A DNA stretch of 64,000 bases from Lachnospiraceae bacterium. GTDB taxonomy: Bacteria; Bacillota; Clostridia; Lachnospirales; Lachnospiraceae. This document shows, one piece after another, positions 25,978-35,630 of this stretch (its first letter is position 1; every line of letters begins with the position of its first letter). The stretch lies in the NCBI GenBank assembly GCA_017617545.1, contig JAFZVZ010000018.1:1-64000 (forward strand), in the 5' to 3' direction. Position numbers and translations under genes: made by a program. The notes beneath the pieces are model-generated. The model had not been told where the DNA came from and made no database searches. It worked only from the letters and a program-made list of their open reading frames with translations.

Positions 25978-26354
25978 TGCTACTGAATATCCATGAAACA
26001 AGAAAAAATGTAGCACAAATCTGTCTCTCAAAGGTCTCAAAAAAGCCGGTTTCCCGAATAATGCTACTGAAATATTCCACAAAAGCAAAAAGCGTAGCAC
26101 AAGTTGCTCTGCCTAGATTGTAAAAAAACGGGTGAGAGCGAAGGATTGCTACGCAAAGCCCTCAAATCTTGAATTTCTGTTGTAAAGTTTCCGTTAGCGA
26201 GCTGATAAGCGTCGTTCATTCCGAACAGTAGTGCTACTGAAAAGTCGATAATACTAAGTTTAAGTAGCAAATAATCTAAAGGCAGTGTTTCTCAATCATT
26301 CTTATTATCTTTTTGTGCTACTGAAATCCAATGAAACAACAAAATATGTTGCAT
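25978..26354. repeat. 84-85 bp periodic array B (five units)
   Basis: TGCTAC boxes start at 25978, 26062, 26147, 26232 and 26316 (steps 84, 85, 85, 84). The inverted partners GTAGCAC, GTAGCAC, a decayed GTTGTAA, GTAGCAA and GTTGCAT start exactly 32 bases later each time (26010, 26094, 26179, 26264, 26348). The rest of each unit is largely different from its neighbours, apart from similarity between units 1 and 5. The spacing matches array A at 7239-7640, although the arrays are 18 kb apart. An unidentified repeat family. Confidence 0.85.
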
Positions 26355-26457
26355 TCTAGCGCGTCCTGTATGTCTTTAGTATGAAAGTGTAACCAAGCGC
26401 GTCCCCAATAATACAAGTAAAGAAGTAAAAAGTGTAACGAATAGGGAGGAGAACAAA

Positions 26458-27261
26458 ATGAAACGGGAATTATTTGACCTGATTGACAGAGAGAAGAAAG
26501 AGGCGGACCAGTTGGTTCGTCGAGTTGAGAAAGAATTGAAAAGGCTTCCTGCGGGGAGACTTGAAGTGAGAACAGTGCGTAAGAAGTACATTCAGTATAC
26601 CGGGATCACGGAAGTCAACGGAAAGATGGTGAAACGATATATCCGCAAGAAAAACATCCGGTTAGCACAACAACTGGCGCAGAGAGAGTATGATGTCAAA
26701 CTTGTACGGGCTGTCGGGCAATTATCGAAAGTTCTTGGGGATGCAATCGAGGTGCTTGAGCATTGTGATCCGGAGCTGGTATATTTGGGTGAAACCGAGG
26801 CACGACGTGCCCTGATCACGCCTGTGATTTCAAGCGATAAGCAATTCGTTGAGGAATGGTACGAAACCCACCCCGGCGGTGGTAACTCCCACGATATGAT
26901 CACTTCGTACACCACTTTGCGGGGCGAGAAAGTGCGATCAAAGTCGGAGAAGATGATTGCTGACGCGTATTTTGCGGCGGAGATCCCGTACGTATATGAA
27001 CCGGCGCTTCATCTGCGATCGGGGAAGACGCTCTATCCTGATTTTGCGGTTCTGAACATATCCAAGCGACGGACGCTGTATCACGAACACTTCGGTCTGA
27101 TGGATGACGAAGAGTATCGTTCGCGCTGCATCCGAAAAATGCGAAAATACAACGACAGCGGTTATTGGTGCGGTGATACGATGATCTATACGTTTGAGGG
27201 TGAGGATGCGCCGTTTGATCAGGATGAGCTGGAGCGTATCATGGAAGAGTATTTGAGGTAA
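26458..27261 (+). CDS. PD-(D/E)XK nuclease-like protein, unknown role
   Basis: 267 residues. The N-terminal 90 are highly charged and helical. The C-terminal half looks like a PD-(D/E)XK nuclease core: RSKSEKMIAD (helix with Glu), an IPYVYEPALHL strand, YPDF (Asp) and then YHEHFG, where ExH stands where ExK is usual. That PDF...EHFG arrangement is seen in nuclease-like domains related to some UvrD/Rep-type helicases. GGGAGGAG precedes the start. Codon use is less biased and more AT rich than in the flanking genes. It is the only gene next to array B. A nucleic-acid-cleaving role is inferred and not certain. Confidence 0.6.
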   Translation: MKRELFDLIDREKKEADQLVRRVEKELKRLPAGRLEVRTVRKKYIQYTGITEVNGKMVKRYIRKKNIRLAQQLAQREYDVKLVRAVGQLSKVLGDAIEVLEHCDPELVYLGETEARRALITPVISSDKQFVEEWYETHPGGGNSHDMITSYTTLRGEKVRSKSEKMIADAYFAAEIPYVYEPALHLRSGKTLYPDFAVLNISKRRTLYHEHFGLMDDEEYRSRCIRKMRKYNDSGYWCGDTMIYTFEGEDAPFDQDELERIMEEYLR

Positions 27262-27369
27262 TTGAAGGCAAGTTTTATTTGAATTTTTTCGTGTTTTATG
27301 CGATTATTAACAGAGTGCCTTTGACCGTGTAGGTGAGGCAATCCATGTGTGACGGGAGAGTGAAGAAAC

Positions 27370-28437
27370 GTGAGAAAGAAGATTATACGAGTATTCCTGT
27401 GTGTGTTCGCGGCGGTGTGGCTTTGCGCCATATCGGGCGGCTGCGGATCCACGGACAGAAATGAGACTTTGCCGGATGGCGAGCATCAGGTTCCCACGGC
27501 AGCGGAGGAAGTGACGCCGACGGAGGGGCCTACGGAAGAGCCCACGGCTACGCCGACGGCGATACCGACTGCGGAGCCCACGGCTACGCCGACGCCGGAA
27601 CCGACAAAAGAACCTACGGCTACACCGGCACCGGAACCTACGGCTACACCGACACCGGAACCTACAGCCACCCCTACGCCGGAACCGACAGCCACCACTA
27701 CGCCGGAGCCGACAGAAGAACCCACAGCAACCCCGACGCAGGAACCTACCAAGGCGCCTACGGAGGCGGCAACCCCGACGCCCACTCCTGACAACGGGCA
27801 GTCGGGCAACGGCAAGCTGGTCGTCATCGATGCCGGCCATCAGCGCAAGGGCAACAGCAACAAGGAGCCGGACGGCCCTGGATCGACGACGATGAAAGCC
27901 AAATGCAGCTCAGGTGCGACGGGGCATTTTACGGGTATTCCGGAGTATGAACTGAACCTGATCGTGGCGAAGAAGGTTCAGCAGATCCTGGTCGATCGCG
28001 GCTACGAGGTGATCATGGTCCGCGACACGCACGATGTTGATTTTAGCAACAGCGAGCGCGCGGAGATCGCGAACAAGGCGGGCGCGGACGTGTTTATCCG
28101 GATCCACGCGAACGCGAGCGACAACAGTGATGCCTGCGGGGCGGAGACGCTGTGCCAGACGAAGAACAATCCGTACAACGCGGATCAGTATGAGAAGAGC
28201 CGCAAGCTTTCCGACTGCGTGCTTGACGCGCTCTGCGAAAAATGCGGCTGCAAGAAGCGCCACGTCGTTGAGACGGACACGATGAGCGGCATCAACTGGT
28301 GCAAGGTGCCCGTGACGATCGTCGAGATGGGCTTCCTGTCCAACGAGGAGGAAGACCGACTCATGGCGACCGAGGAGTACCGGGATAAGCTGGCAGAGGG
28401 CATCGCGAACGGGATCGACAGATATTTTGCGAAATAA
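27370..28437 (+). CDS. N-acetylmuramoyl-L-alanine amidase lipoprotein (Amidase_3)
   Basis: 355 residues. A signal peptide ends in the lipobox ISGGC, so the protein is probably lipid-anchored outside the membrane. Residues about 45-150 are a Thr/Pro/Glu repeat (ATPTPEPT units), a flexible wall-spanning linker. The catalytic domain follows with VVIDAGH, a PEYELN glutamate, RIHAN and the catalytic VEMGF glutamate, the zinc and active-site set of amidase_3 (CwlD/LytC type). It would cleave the bond between muramic acid and the stem peptide in cell-wall turnover or daughter-cell separation. I see no clear promoter. Confidence 0.92.
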   Translation: MRKKIIRVFLCVFAAVWLCAISGGCGSTDRNETLPDGEHQVPTAAEEVTPTEGPTEEPTATPTAIPTAEPTATPTPEPTKEPTATPAPEPTATPTPEPTATPTPEPTATTTPEPTEEPTATPTQEPTKAPTEAATPTPTPDNGQSGNGKLVVIDAGHQRKGNSNKEPDGPGSTTMKAKCSSGATGHFTGIPEYELNLIVAKKVQQILVDRGYEVIMVRDTHDVDFSNSERAEIANKAGADVFIRIHANASDNSDACGAETLCQTKNNPYNADQYEKSRKLSDCVLDALCEKCGCKKRHVVETDTMSGINWCKVPVTIVEMGFLSNEEEDRLMATEEYRDKLAEGIANGIDRYFAK

Positions 28438-28487
28438 TGCCTCGGAAAATGAGGCGTGGACAGGCAGTGTGAGACAAGGAGAGGCGT

Positions 28488-29744
28488 ATGAGAGAATTGT
28501 TTACCGTTGATAAGAAGGACTACAACCCGGATGGGCCGGTCTTCCGGCGTCCGTCCGCCCGCGCGATCATTGAGCGCGACGGCAAAGTGCTGGTCATGCA
28601 CTCGCGCAAGTATGACTATTACAAGTTCCCGGGCGGCGGCATCGAGCAGGGCGAGACGCCCGAGCAGGCGCTCGTGCGTGAGGTCCGCGAGGAGAGCGGG
28701 TACATTGTGAAGCCGGAGACGATCGAGGAGTACGGAAGCGTCCTCAGAAGAAACATTGATGACAAGAATCCGGACGGGATCTTCGAGCAGCAGAATTACT
28801 ATTATTTCTGCGACATCGGCGAGGAACGCGTGCCGATCGTGCAGGAGGACTACGAGATCGAGGAGGCGTTTGAGCCGGTCTGGGTTGAGTTCCTCACGTC
28901 GCTGACGAGGTGCAACCGCGAGGCGATCCGCAGAGGCGGCGGGGACGCGGCGCTGATCGAGCGGGAAATGCGTGTCTTCGATATGGCGGATGAAGTGCTT
29001 CGCAAGCGGCGCTTTGAGCGGGAGGAGCGCGAGGCGATCGAGGCACTGGCGCTTATCAGCACCGCGCCTCTTAACGGCAGACCGCTCAGCGGCACGGATT
29101 ACCTCGATATGATCGAGTATGTGAGAAGCGTTCTCGAACCCGTGCAGACGGAGGGCGAGGGCGGCGTCGGCGTGCACAAGCTGGAGTTCGGGTACAGCCG
29201 CTTCGAGCACTCAAAGCGCGTGCTTGGCTGGTCGAAGAGACTGTACGACAGGACGGAGGACAAGACGGGACTTCGGTATGAGGACCTGATGATCGCCACC
29301 ATTTTCCACGATGTCGGACGCTCGGAGTCGGCGAGGACCGGGCTGATGTCCCACGCGGCGGCCGGCGTGCCGATCACGCGGGAATACCTGCTGGCGCACG
29401 GCTTCCCGGAGGACCGGACGGAGTACATCTGCGGCCTGGTCGGCGCGCACTCCGACAAATGGCGCATGACCGAGCCGGACATCGACCGCAACCTGCTGAT
29501 GCTGATGGAGGCCGACTACCTCGATGACATGGGCGCGCTCGGGCTCGTGATGGACACGCTGATCGTTCGCGCGCGCAACGAGAAGGCGACATTTTACGAC
29601 TGCTATAACCATTTCTGCCGCTACACGCTGCCGATGCAGTACGACTCGCCGATGGTGACACCGGAAGGAAAATTCTTCTGGGACGAGAAGACCGAGATCG
29701 TGCAGCGGTTCGTCGATCTCATCCGCCGCGACATTTCCGTGTGA
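28488..29744 (+). CDS. Nudix hydrolase-HD domain fusion
   Basis: 418 residues. The N-terminal 180 hold a Nudix domain with the box GGGIEQGETPEQALVREVRE and EESG, complete for the family pattern. The C-terminal part (from about 240) is an HD-type phosphohydrolase: FEHSKRVLGWSKRL, then IATIFHDVGRSE with the HD pair and later VGAHSDKW and LMEADYLDDMG. Each domain acts on nucleotides or phosphorylated metabolites in related proteins, so a house-cleaning or signalling nucleotide substrate is plausible. GACAAGGAG precedes the start. It stands alone between the amidase and the sugar kinase. Confidence 0.85.
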   Translation: MRELFTVDKKDYNPDGPVFRRPSARAIIERDGKVLVMHSRKYDYYKFPGGGIEQGETPEQALVREVREESGYIVKPETIEEYGSVLRRNIDDKNPDGIFEQQNYYYFCDIGEERVPIVQEDYEIEEAFEPVWVEFLTSLTRCNREAIRRGGGDAALIEREMRVFDMADEVLRKRRFEREEREAIEALALISTAPLNGRPLSGTDYLDMIEYVRSVLEPVQTEGEGGVGVHKLEFGYSRFEHSKRVLGWSKRLYDRTEDKTGLRYEDLMIATIFHDVGRSESARTGLMSHAAAGVPITREYLLAHGFPEDRTEYICGLVGAHSDKWRMTEPDIDRNLLMLMEADYLDDMGALGLVMDTLIVRARNEKATFYDCYNHFCRYTLPMQYDSPMVTPEGKFFWDEKTEIVQRFVDLIRRDISV

Positions 29745-29881
29745 CGCGCGGATTTCGCGGAAAATGATCGTATAAAGATAGAAAAACCGATGGAAAAATG
29801 AAGGATTTTCCGATATAATGATGAGTAAGCGTGAACGTTCTGAGGAAAGCTGAAATACAACGAAAAGGAAGGTACACAGGG

Positions 29882-31447
29882 ATGGATAACAAGGCTATTC
29901 TTGCCGAGGGCAAGGCGGTATTGGGCATTGAGTTCGGTTCGACGAGAATCAAGGCGGTCGTGTCGGATGCGGCGGGCAACGTGCTCGCGCAGGGCGGCCA
30001 CGGCTGGGAGAACCGGTATGAGGACGGCGTATGGACCTACTCCGAGCAGGACATCCGCAGCGGACTGCAGTCGTGCTACGCGGATCTGCGCGCGAACGTG
30101 AAGGCGGAGTACGGCATTGAGCTGACGAGCTTCGCGGGGATCGGTATCTCCGCGATGATGCACGGCTATCTGGCGTTCAGTAACAGCGGCAGACTGCTTG
30201 TGCCGTTCCGCACCTGGAGAAACACGATCACGGGCGAGGCGGCCGAGGAGCTGACGAAGGTATTTAACTACAACATTCCGCAGAGATGGAGCATCGCGCA
30301 CCTGTATCAGGCGATGAAGAACGGCGAGCCGCATGTGAAGGACATCGTATTTTTCACGACGCTCGCAGGCTGGGTGCACCGCTGGCTGACCGGCGAGAAG
30401 GTGCTCGGCGTGGGCGACGCATCGGGCATGTTCCCGATCGACCCGAAGACCGGCGATTACGACGCGGCGATGCTCGCCAAATTCAACGAGCTCGCGCTTG
30501 CGAAGGAGATGCCGTGGAAGCTTGCGGACATTTTGCCGAAGGTGCTGACGGCAGGCGAGTGTGCGGGCAAACTGACGGCGTGCGGCGCCAAATTCCTGGA
30601 TCCGAGCGGCAACCTGCAGCCCGGCATCCCGTTCTGCCCTCCCGAGGGTGACGCGGGAACCGGTATGGTAGCGACCAACAGCGTCGGCAAGAGAACGGGT
30701 AACATTTCCGCGGGAACAAGCGTTTTCGCGATGGTTGTTTTGGAAAATGAACTCTCCAAGGTATATCCGGAGATCGACCTTGTGACGACGCCGGACGGCG
30801 CCCTGGTCGGTATGGTTCACTGCAACAACTGCACCTCCGACATCAACGCGTGGGTGAAGCTGTTCGCGGAAGTCGGTGAGAACATGGGCGTGAAGTTCGA
30901 CATGGGCGAGCTGTTCACGAAGATGTACGGAATCGCGCTCGAGGGCGATCCCGACTGCGGCGGACTTCTTTCCTACAACTTCCTCTCCGGCGAGCCGGTG
31001 GTCGGTGTTGCCGACAGCAAGCTCGCGGTGCTTCGCACGGCGGAGAGCAGCTTTACGCTTGCCAACTTTATGCGGATGCATCTGTGCTCGGCTCTCGGAG
31101 CGCTGAAGGTCGGCCTTGACCTGATGCTCAAGGAGGAGGGCGTGAAGGTTGACCGCATGCTCGGTCACGGCGGATATTTCAAAACACCTCTCGCAGGCCA
31201 GAAGATCGCGGCGGCGATGGTCGGAGCTCCGGTTTCCGTGATGGAGACCGCGGGCGAAGGCGGCGCATGGGGCATCGCGGTGCTCGCACAGTACATGGTG
31301 ACGAAGGAGGCAGGCTCCGCGAAGACGCTGCAGCAGTTCCTCGATGACGACATTTTCGTATCGATGAAGGCGTCGACGGTCGAGCCCGACCCGGCGGATG
31401 TCGCGGGCTGCGAGGCGTTCATGAAGGGGTTCCGCTCGGGACTGTGA
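29882..31447 (+). CDS. FGGY-family carbohydrate kinase
   Basis: 521-residue cytoplasmic sugar kinase. The N-terminal phosphate-binding loop reads [14 protein letters not shown]. The second lobe has [12 protein letters not shown] and the third region [15 protein letters not shown] and [15 protein letters not shown], typical of the FGGY fold near xylulokinase and ribulokinase. I cannot fix the sugar from sequence; many Lachnospiraceae relatives are annotated only as FGGY or xylulokinase. The start at 29882 has AAAAGGAAGG about 11 bases upstream. A GC hairpin CGGACGG / CCGTCCG (about 31499-31517) follows the stop. Confidence 0.88.
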   Translation: MDNKAILAEGKAVLGIEFGSTRIKAVVSDAAGNVLAQGGHGWENRYEDGVWTYSEQDIRSGLQSCYADLRANVKAEYGIELTSFAGIGISAMMHGYLAFSNSGRLLVPFRTWRNTITGEAAEELTKVFNYNIPQRWSIAHLYQAMKNGEPHVKDIVFFTTLAGWVHRWLTGEKVLGVGDASGMFPIDPKTGDYDAAMLAKFNELALAKEMPWKLADILPKVLTAGECAGKLTACGAKFLDPSGNLQPGIPFCPPEGDAGTGMVATNSVGKRTGNISAGTSVFAMVVLENELSKVYPEIDLVTTPDGALVGMVHCNNCTSDINAWVKLFAEVGENMGVKFDMGELFTKMYGIALEGDPDCGGLLSYNFLSGEPVVGVADSKLAVLRTAESSFTLANFMRMHLCSALGALKVGLDLMLKEEGVKVDRMLGHGGYFKTPLAGQKIAAAMVGAPVSVMETAGEGGAWGIAVLAQYMVTKEAGSAKTLQQFLDDDIFVSMKASTVEPDPADVAGCEAFMKGFRSGL

Positions 31448-31764
31448 CCGGCGGGCGTTTGTGAAACGTTTGTGAAGATTTGCCGAAATTACGGTTAACG
31501 GACGGAAAAGCCGTCCGAAGGCCCGAAAAAGAACTTTTGCACAGTAGTTTGTCAGCATGCCATAGAATTTGCCGTCGGTTTTTGTGCAAAATATCAAAAA
31601 GATGCTTGAAAAAGTAAAAATATTTACTTGACTTGACGAAAAAACTTGAATATAATCAACTTGTAATTTGGGGTATTTGCGATGGTGGCAACAGCCGCCG
31701 GAAGCCTTGGTCGGCAATATGCAATGTGGGTGCGGCAGACGAGAGAAAGGCAGTTAATCGTATT
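31448..31764 (+). promoter_or_regulatory. Intergenic region with the promoter of the lipoprotein gene
   Basis: TTGACT (31628-31633), 17-bp spacer, TATAAT (31651-31656), and about 100 bases of leader to the start codon at 31765. A hairpin CGGACGG / CCGTCCG and a tandem copy of CGTTTGTGAA near 31458 lie upstream. No other gene is seen. Confidence 0.7.
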
Positions 31765-32358
31765 ATGAATTGCAGAAAAGCGGTCTTCTTTCTCTGTACG
31801 GCAATCGCAATGATCTTGCTTGTTGCCTGCAAGGGTAACGAGACCGAGAAGGACGACAGAAAAGTCAAAGAACAGTGGGCATACCTTGAGGACGAGAAGA
31901 CGCCGTGTCTGAAGCTCTTCGAGGACGGCTCGGCGGCATTCAAGACAGAGAAAGCCGGAGCCGCGGCCAAGCTCACGAACTATACGAAGTACGAACTCAC
32001 GGACGAAGTCCTGAAGCTTACCGCGGAGGACGGATCCGTAACCGAGATGAAGTACTACGACACGGACACCGGCAAGCGGTATGTGTACCAGAAGATCACA
32101 CTGGACTACTACAGCGGCGACGACAGCTCGACACTGATCGGTGCGTGGACGTGCGACAACGAGTGGAGTTTTCAGTTCTCCGACAAGGGAACATTCCTGG
32201 AGGACGGCCTCTGGGCGGGATACTTCATTTCGAACGGTGAAGGAAGCCTTCGACTTGTTTATGACAATCGGGTATTTTCCGACATCATCCTGTACTACAC
32301 CTTAGAGAACGGCAAGTTAATCCTCGACTATCCGTTCGGAATGGTGAAGATGCAGTAA
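31765..32358 (+). CDS. Uncharacterised lipoprotein
   Basis: 197 residues. The signal peptide ends in LLVACKG, a lipobox, so the protein should be lipid-anchored outside. The mature part looks like two repeated beta-rich segments (AYLEDEKTPCLKLFEDGSAAF and IGAWTCDNEWSFQFSDKGTF), a pattern seen in small extracellular lipocalin-like or DUF5640-type domains. I do not assign a family. The start at 31765 is preferred because the TATAAT promoter lies within the longer frame from 31633. A GGCCGG / CCGGCC hairpin follows. Confidence 0.75.
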   Translation: MNCRKAVFFLCTAIAMILLVACKGNETEKDDRKVKEQWAYLEDEKTPCLKLFEDGSAAFKTEKAGAAAKLTNYTKYELTDEVLKLTAEDGSVTEMKYYDTDTGKRYVYQKITLDYYSGDDSSTLIGAWTCDNEWSFQFSDKGTFLEDGLWAGYFISNGEGSLRLVYDNRVFSDIILYYTLENGKLILDYPFGMVKMQ

Positions 32359-32407
32359 GGCCGGTGACCGGCCGACGGCGGCGAGAGCCGCAACCCAACT
32401 CAGTTCG

Positions 32408-32450
32408 TAAAGCGGCAACGCTTTCGAAAAATATCAGCGAAAGCTGAAAA
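32408..32450. promoter_or_regulatory. Possible operator region before the sugar-binding protein
   Basis: AAAGC-GGCAAC-GCTTT (about 32410-32425) is palindromic, and its reverse strand, CGAAAGCG, partly matches a catabolite-response (cre) box. A CAGC-GAAA-GCTG hairpin follows. The match is imperfect, so catabolite control is only a suggestion. Confidence 0.35.
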
Positions 32451-32482
32451 AAATCTTTATCTTTTTATCTAAGGAGGACGTC

Positions 32483-33715
32483 ATGAAAAAATTTCTTGCA
32501 ATGTTGCTGGCGATCGTGGCTGTACTTGGCCTCAGCGCTTGTGGCAAGGACGATGGCCTGACGATGTGGTGTATCGCTACGAAGAGCGACTCCAACCGTC
32601 ACTCTTATGAGGCTGCTATCGCGGATATGGAGAAGAAGTATCCCGATACCAAGCTGAACTGGGAAGCTATTGAGAACGAGACCTACAAGCAGAAGATTAA
32701 GGCTGCCGTTTCCGGTAACAACATGCCTGACATTTTCTTCACTTGGTCCTGCGCATTCCTCGGTGACTTCGTAAAGGAAGATAAGGTTTACTGCCTTGAC
32801 GAAGCTTACAAGGGATTTGCAGACAAGCTCCCGGAGAAGATGTGCAAGAACACAACTTACAACGGAAAGAAGTACGGTGTTCCGCTTACGATGAACATTG
32901 TTGGCCTTTTCGCTAACCTTGACATCCTGAAGGAAGTCGGCTATGACGATGTTCCTGCAACGTACGAAGAACTGATCGAGTGCTGCAACAAGCTTGTTGC
33001 TGCAGGCAAGATCCCGTTCGGTTGCGCTGGTAAGGAGACCTGGTGCGTTACTGAGTACCTTGAGTCCATCATCGAGAAGAGCATCGGCGCTAAGGCGCTC
33101 GACGATATCTTCATGAATGGTGCTACCTGGGACAATCAGGACGTAGCTAAGGCTGTCGACATTTTCCAGGAAATGATCAAGAATGGTTACTTCGATCCCG
33201 ATGGCATCAGCCTTGGTAACGACGACGTGAAGGCTAACTTCATGGCTGGCAAGTATGCGTTCTACATGAACGGTACTTGGAACTGCGGTGAGTTCGCTGG
33301 CAAGGAAGGTTTCAATGTTAAGGTTGCTGAGTTCCCGGTTATCGATAGCTCCAAGGCTAAGCTTGGCCAGCTCATCGGTGGTCCGTCGGATACGCTTGCT
33401 GTAGCTAAGTCCGCTAAGGATGCTGAGAACACTGCTAAGTACACGCTTGAGCTTGGTCAGTTGATCTGCAAGTACGGCTACCTTGATGGTTGCGGTCTTC
33501 CGGCTTGGACGGTTGACTACAACGCAGACAGCGTAAACGCACTCACGAAGTCCGTTGCTGAGATTGTTGCTAAGTCTGATTACATGGTACTCTTCGGTGA
33601 TACCGCTATGCCGGCTGACGAAGCTGGTAAGTACCTTGAGCAGGTTGCTAAGGTTTACGGCGGCGAGGTTGATGGTGCCGGTTTCATCGCTGCTCTTAAG
33701 GCAGCTATCAGATAA
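32483..33715 (+). CDS. Sugar-binding lipoprotein of a CUT1 ABC transporter
   Basis: 410 residues. A signal peptide ends in the lipobox LGLSACG; the mature protein would be lipid-anchored outside and capture a sugar or oligosaccharide. It matches solute-binding protein family 1: the first lobe has MWCIATKSDSN and the conserved GNNMPDIFFTW, then YNGKKYGVPLTMN. AAGGAGG lies seven bases before the start. Codon use is strongly biased to GCT, GTT and AAG, a sign of very high expression. A hairpin with a T-rich tail follows, so less transcript should reach the permease genes. The sugar is unknown. Confidence 0.93.
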   Translation: MKKFLAMLLAIVAVLGLSACGKDDGLTMWCIATKSDSNRHSYEAAIADMEKKYPDTKLNWEAIENETYKQKIKAAVSGNNMPDIFFTWSCAFLGDFVKEDKVYCLDEAYKGFADKLPEKMCKNTTYNGKKYGVPLTMNIVGLFANLDILKEVGYDDVPATYEELIECCNKLVAAGKIPFGCAGKETWCVTEYLESIIEKSIGAKALDDIFMNGATWDNQDVAKAVDIFQEMIKNGYFDPDGISLGNDDVKANFMAGKYAFYMNGTWNCGEFAGKEGFNVKVAEFPVIDSSKAKLGQLIGGPSDTLAVAKSAKDAENTAKYTLELGQLICKYGYLDGCGLPAWTVDYNADSVNALTKSVAEIVAKSDYMVLFGDTAMPADEAGKYLEQVAKVYGGEVDGAGFIAALKAAIR

Positions 33716-33758
33716 GCAGCTGTCGAATAATTTGGGCACTGTGATTATTTGAGTAATT

Positions 33759-33800
33759 GAGGTGGCCTTTTCCAATGTTCGGGAGAGGCCACTTCTCTTT
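33759..33800 (+). terminator. Attenuating hairpin between binding protein and permease genes
   Basis: Stem of about 15 pairs (GAGGTGGCCTTTTCC with GGGAGAGGCCACTTC, including G-U pairs), loop AATGTTC, then TTCTCTTT. It would lower transcription into the permeases. Confidence 0.75.
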
Positions 33801-33816
33801 AGGAAGGCAGAGCATC

Positions 33817-34701
33817 ATGAAGAGAAAAAAACTAGACGGAATTACGATTTTTCTGTTTTTATTGCCGGCCTTGGTTTTGTTCATTGGAATTCTTGCGGCT
33901 CCTTTGATCTCCTCGGTAGTTAACAGTTTCTACCAGTACAAAGGTTTCGGTTCCAAGACATGGCTCGGATGGGACAACTATAAGCGGTTGTTCGATAAAA
34001 ACCAGATTCCTTTCTGGGATTCCGTTGTTCATGCGTTCATCCTTGCAGGTTTTTCGGTATTTCTCCAGCTCCCTCTTGCTCTTGGACTTGCTCTTCTTCT
34101 CGGAAGAGGCATCAAGGGAGAAAGATTCCTTCTTTCGGTTAACTTCCTGCCCGTTTTGATTTCTACCGTAGTTATCGGTCAGTTGTGGTTGAAGGTTTTC
34201 CATCCGGAAGGTCTTGTAAACTCCCTGCTCAGAGTTGTAGGGTACCTGAAGGAGGGCGACAAAAATATCCAATGGTTGGGTGATGGTCAAGGCAAACTGC
34301 TCTGGGCATGCTTTATCCCGATGCTGTGGCAGTACGTCGGCTATCACATGTTGCTTATGTATGCAGGTGTAAAGAGTGTTCCTCCGGAACTTCGTGAAGC
34401 GGCGAAGATTGACGGAGCTACGGATTGGCAGGTTGACCGTTTCGTGGTCATCCCTTCCATGAAGCAGATCCTGAAGGTCAGCGTTATTTTCGCTGTTACC
34501 GGTTCACTGAAGTCCTATGACCTGATTAGAATTATGGCAACGCTTCAGACCAAAGAAGCATCCGTGCCGAGTACGATCCTCATGGATTACATGACGCTGC
34601 GCGGTGAGTACGGTGTTGCAAGTGCGGTGGCTGTTTTGCTTATCTTGCTGTGCTTCTTCTTTGCAATCCTGATAAGTGCTGCGTTCAAGGAGAGGGACTG
34701 A
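33817..34701 (+). CDS. CUT1 ABC transporter permease (MalF-like)
   Basis: 294-residue integral membrane protein with about six segments. The EAA loop reads ELREAAKIDGATDWQ, with the conserved Gly, and couples to the ATPase. Sequence style matches the MalF/UgpA group. ATG 33817 has TAGGAAGG upstream and comes after the attenuating hairpin; the upstream in-frame ATGs at 33757 and 33775 lie before or inside the hairpin and are unlikely. The next permease starts one base after its stop. No ATPase gene is nearby, so a shared MsmK/UgpC-type ATPase is likely. Confidence 0.93.
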   Translation: MKRKKLDGITIFLFLLPALVLFIGILAAPLISSVVNSFYQYKGFGSKTWLGWDNYKRLFDKNQIPFWDSVVHAFILAGFSVFLQLPLALGLALLLGRGIKGERFLLSVNFLPVLISTVVIGQLWLKVFHPEGLVNSLLRVVGYLKEGDKNIQWLGDGQGKLLWACFIPMLWQYVGYHMLLMYAGVKSVPPELREAAKIDGATDWQVDRFVVIPSMKQILKVSVIFAVTGSLKSYDLIRIMATLQTKEASVPSTILMDYMTLRGEYGVASAVAVLLILLCFFFAILISAAFKERD

Positions 34702-34702
34702 T

Positions 34703-35587
34703 ATGGCAACGAAGAAATCATATAATTACGATCAATATCAGGTGCGTAAGACCAAGCGCTGGGTTAACGTTGTTGTTACCATAGTACTTGTCATCTGGGC
34801 AGTGATCAACCTGTATCCGCTGTACTGGATGCTTGCGTTCTCTTTGAAGGATAACGATCAGATCCTCGTAACAAACCGTTTCGGACTTCCTAAGGGACTT
34901 CCTTCGGAGTGGATCTGGAGCAACTACAAGGAGGCAATGAATACCGGCCCGATCGGTAAGTTCTTCCTGAACAGTATCATCATCACCGGCGCTACGATCA
35001 TTCTCACGACGCTCGCTGCCATGATGGCATCGTACGCGATCACGAGAATCCGCTGGCGCGGAAGTGAAGCGATGAACCGTATTTTCATGCTTGGTATTAC
35101 GATCCCGATTCAGGCTTCCATCATCCCGGTTTACCTGGTTGTAAGTAAGCTGCAGCTGATCAACACGCCGATCGCGCTGATCATTCCGTATTCGGCATTT
35201 GCTCTCGCAATGGCGTTGCTGATCTGTACCGGCTTTATGACGCAGATACCGAAGGAACTTGATGAGGCTGCATATATCGATGGTTGCGGACGCAGCAAGG
35301 TGTTCTTCACGGTTATTCTTCCGCTGATGAAGCCGGCTGTAGCTACCACCGCGATCTACACGTTCCTGCAGTGCTGGAACGAGCTCATGTTTGCGCAGAC
35401 GTTCATGACCGGTCTTAAGTCCATGACGCTTCCCGCAGGTATGGCACAGCTGTTCGGAAGCCACACGACACAGTGGGGCCCGATCGGTGCGGCGCTTGTT
35501 ATCGCGACGTTCCCGACAATCCTTTTCTACGTTCTGTTCTCAAGACGTATTCAGGACAGTTTCATTGCAGGTGCTGTCAAGGGTTGA
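34703..35587 (+). CDS. CUT1 ABC transporter permease (MalG-like)
   Basis: 294-residue integral membrane protein, about six segments, with the EAA loop ELDEAAYIDGCGRSK. It pairs with the preceding MalF-like protein to form the channel for the sugar caught by the 32.5-kb binding protein. The ATG at 34703 follows the previous stop by one base, with AAGGAGAGG upstream, so it is preferred over the ATG at 34676. A terminator follows about 45 bases after the stop. Confidence 0.93.
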   Translation: MATKKSYNYDQYQVRKTKRWVNVVVTIVLVIWAVINLYPLYWMLAFSLKDNDQILVTNRFGLPKGLPSEWIWSNYKEAMNTGPIGKFFLNSIIITGATIILTTLAAMMASYAITRIRWRGSEAMNRIFMLGITIPIQASIIPVYLVVSKLQLINTPIALIIPYSAFALAMALLICTGFMTQIPKELDEAAYIDGCGRSKVFFTVILPLMKPAVATTAIYTFLQCWNELMFAQTFMTGLKSMTLPAGMAQLFGSHTTQWGPIGAALVIATFPTILFYVLFSRRIQDSFIAGAVKG

Positions 35588-35630
35588 TGGCCATCGTTAT
35601 CAATTGCACGCAATAAAAACAAGACGATCA

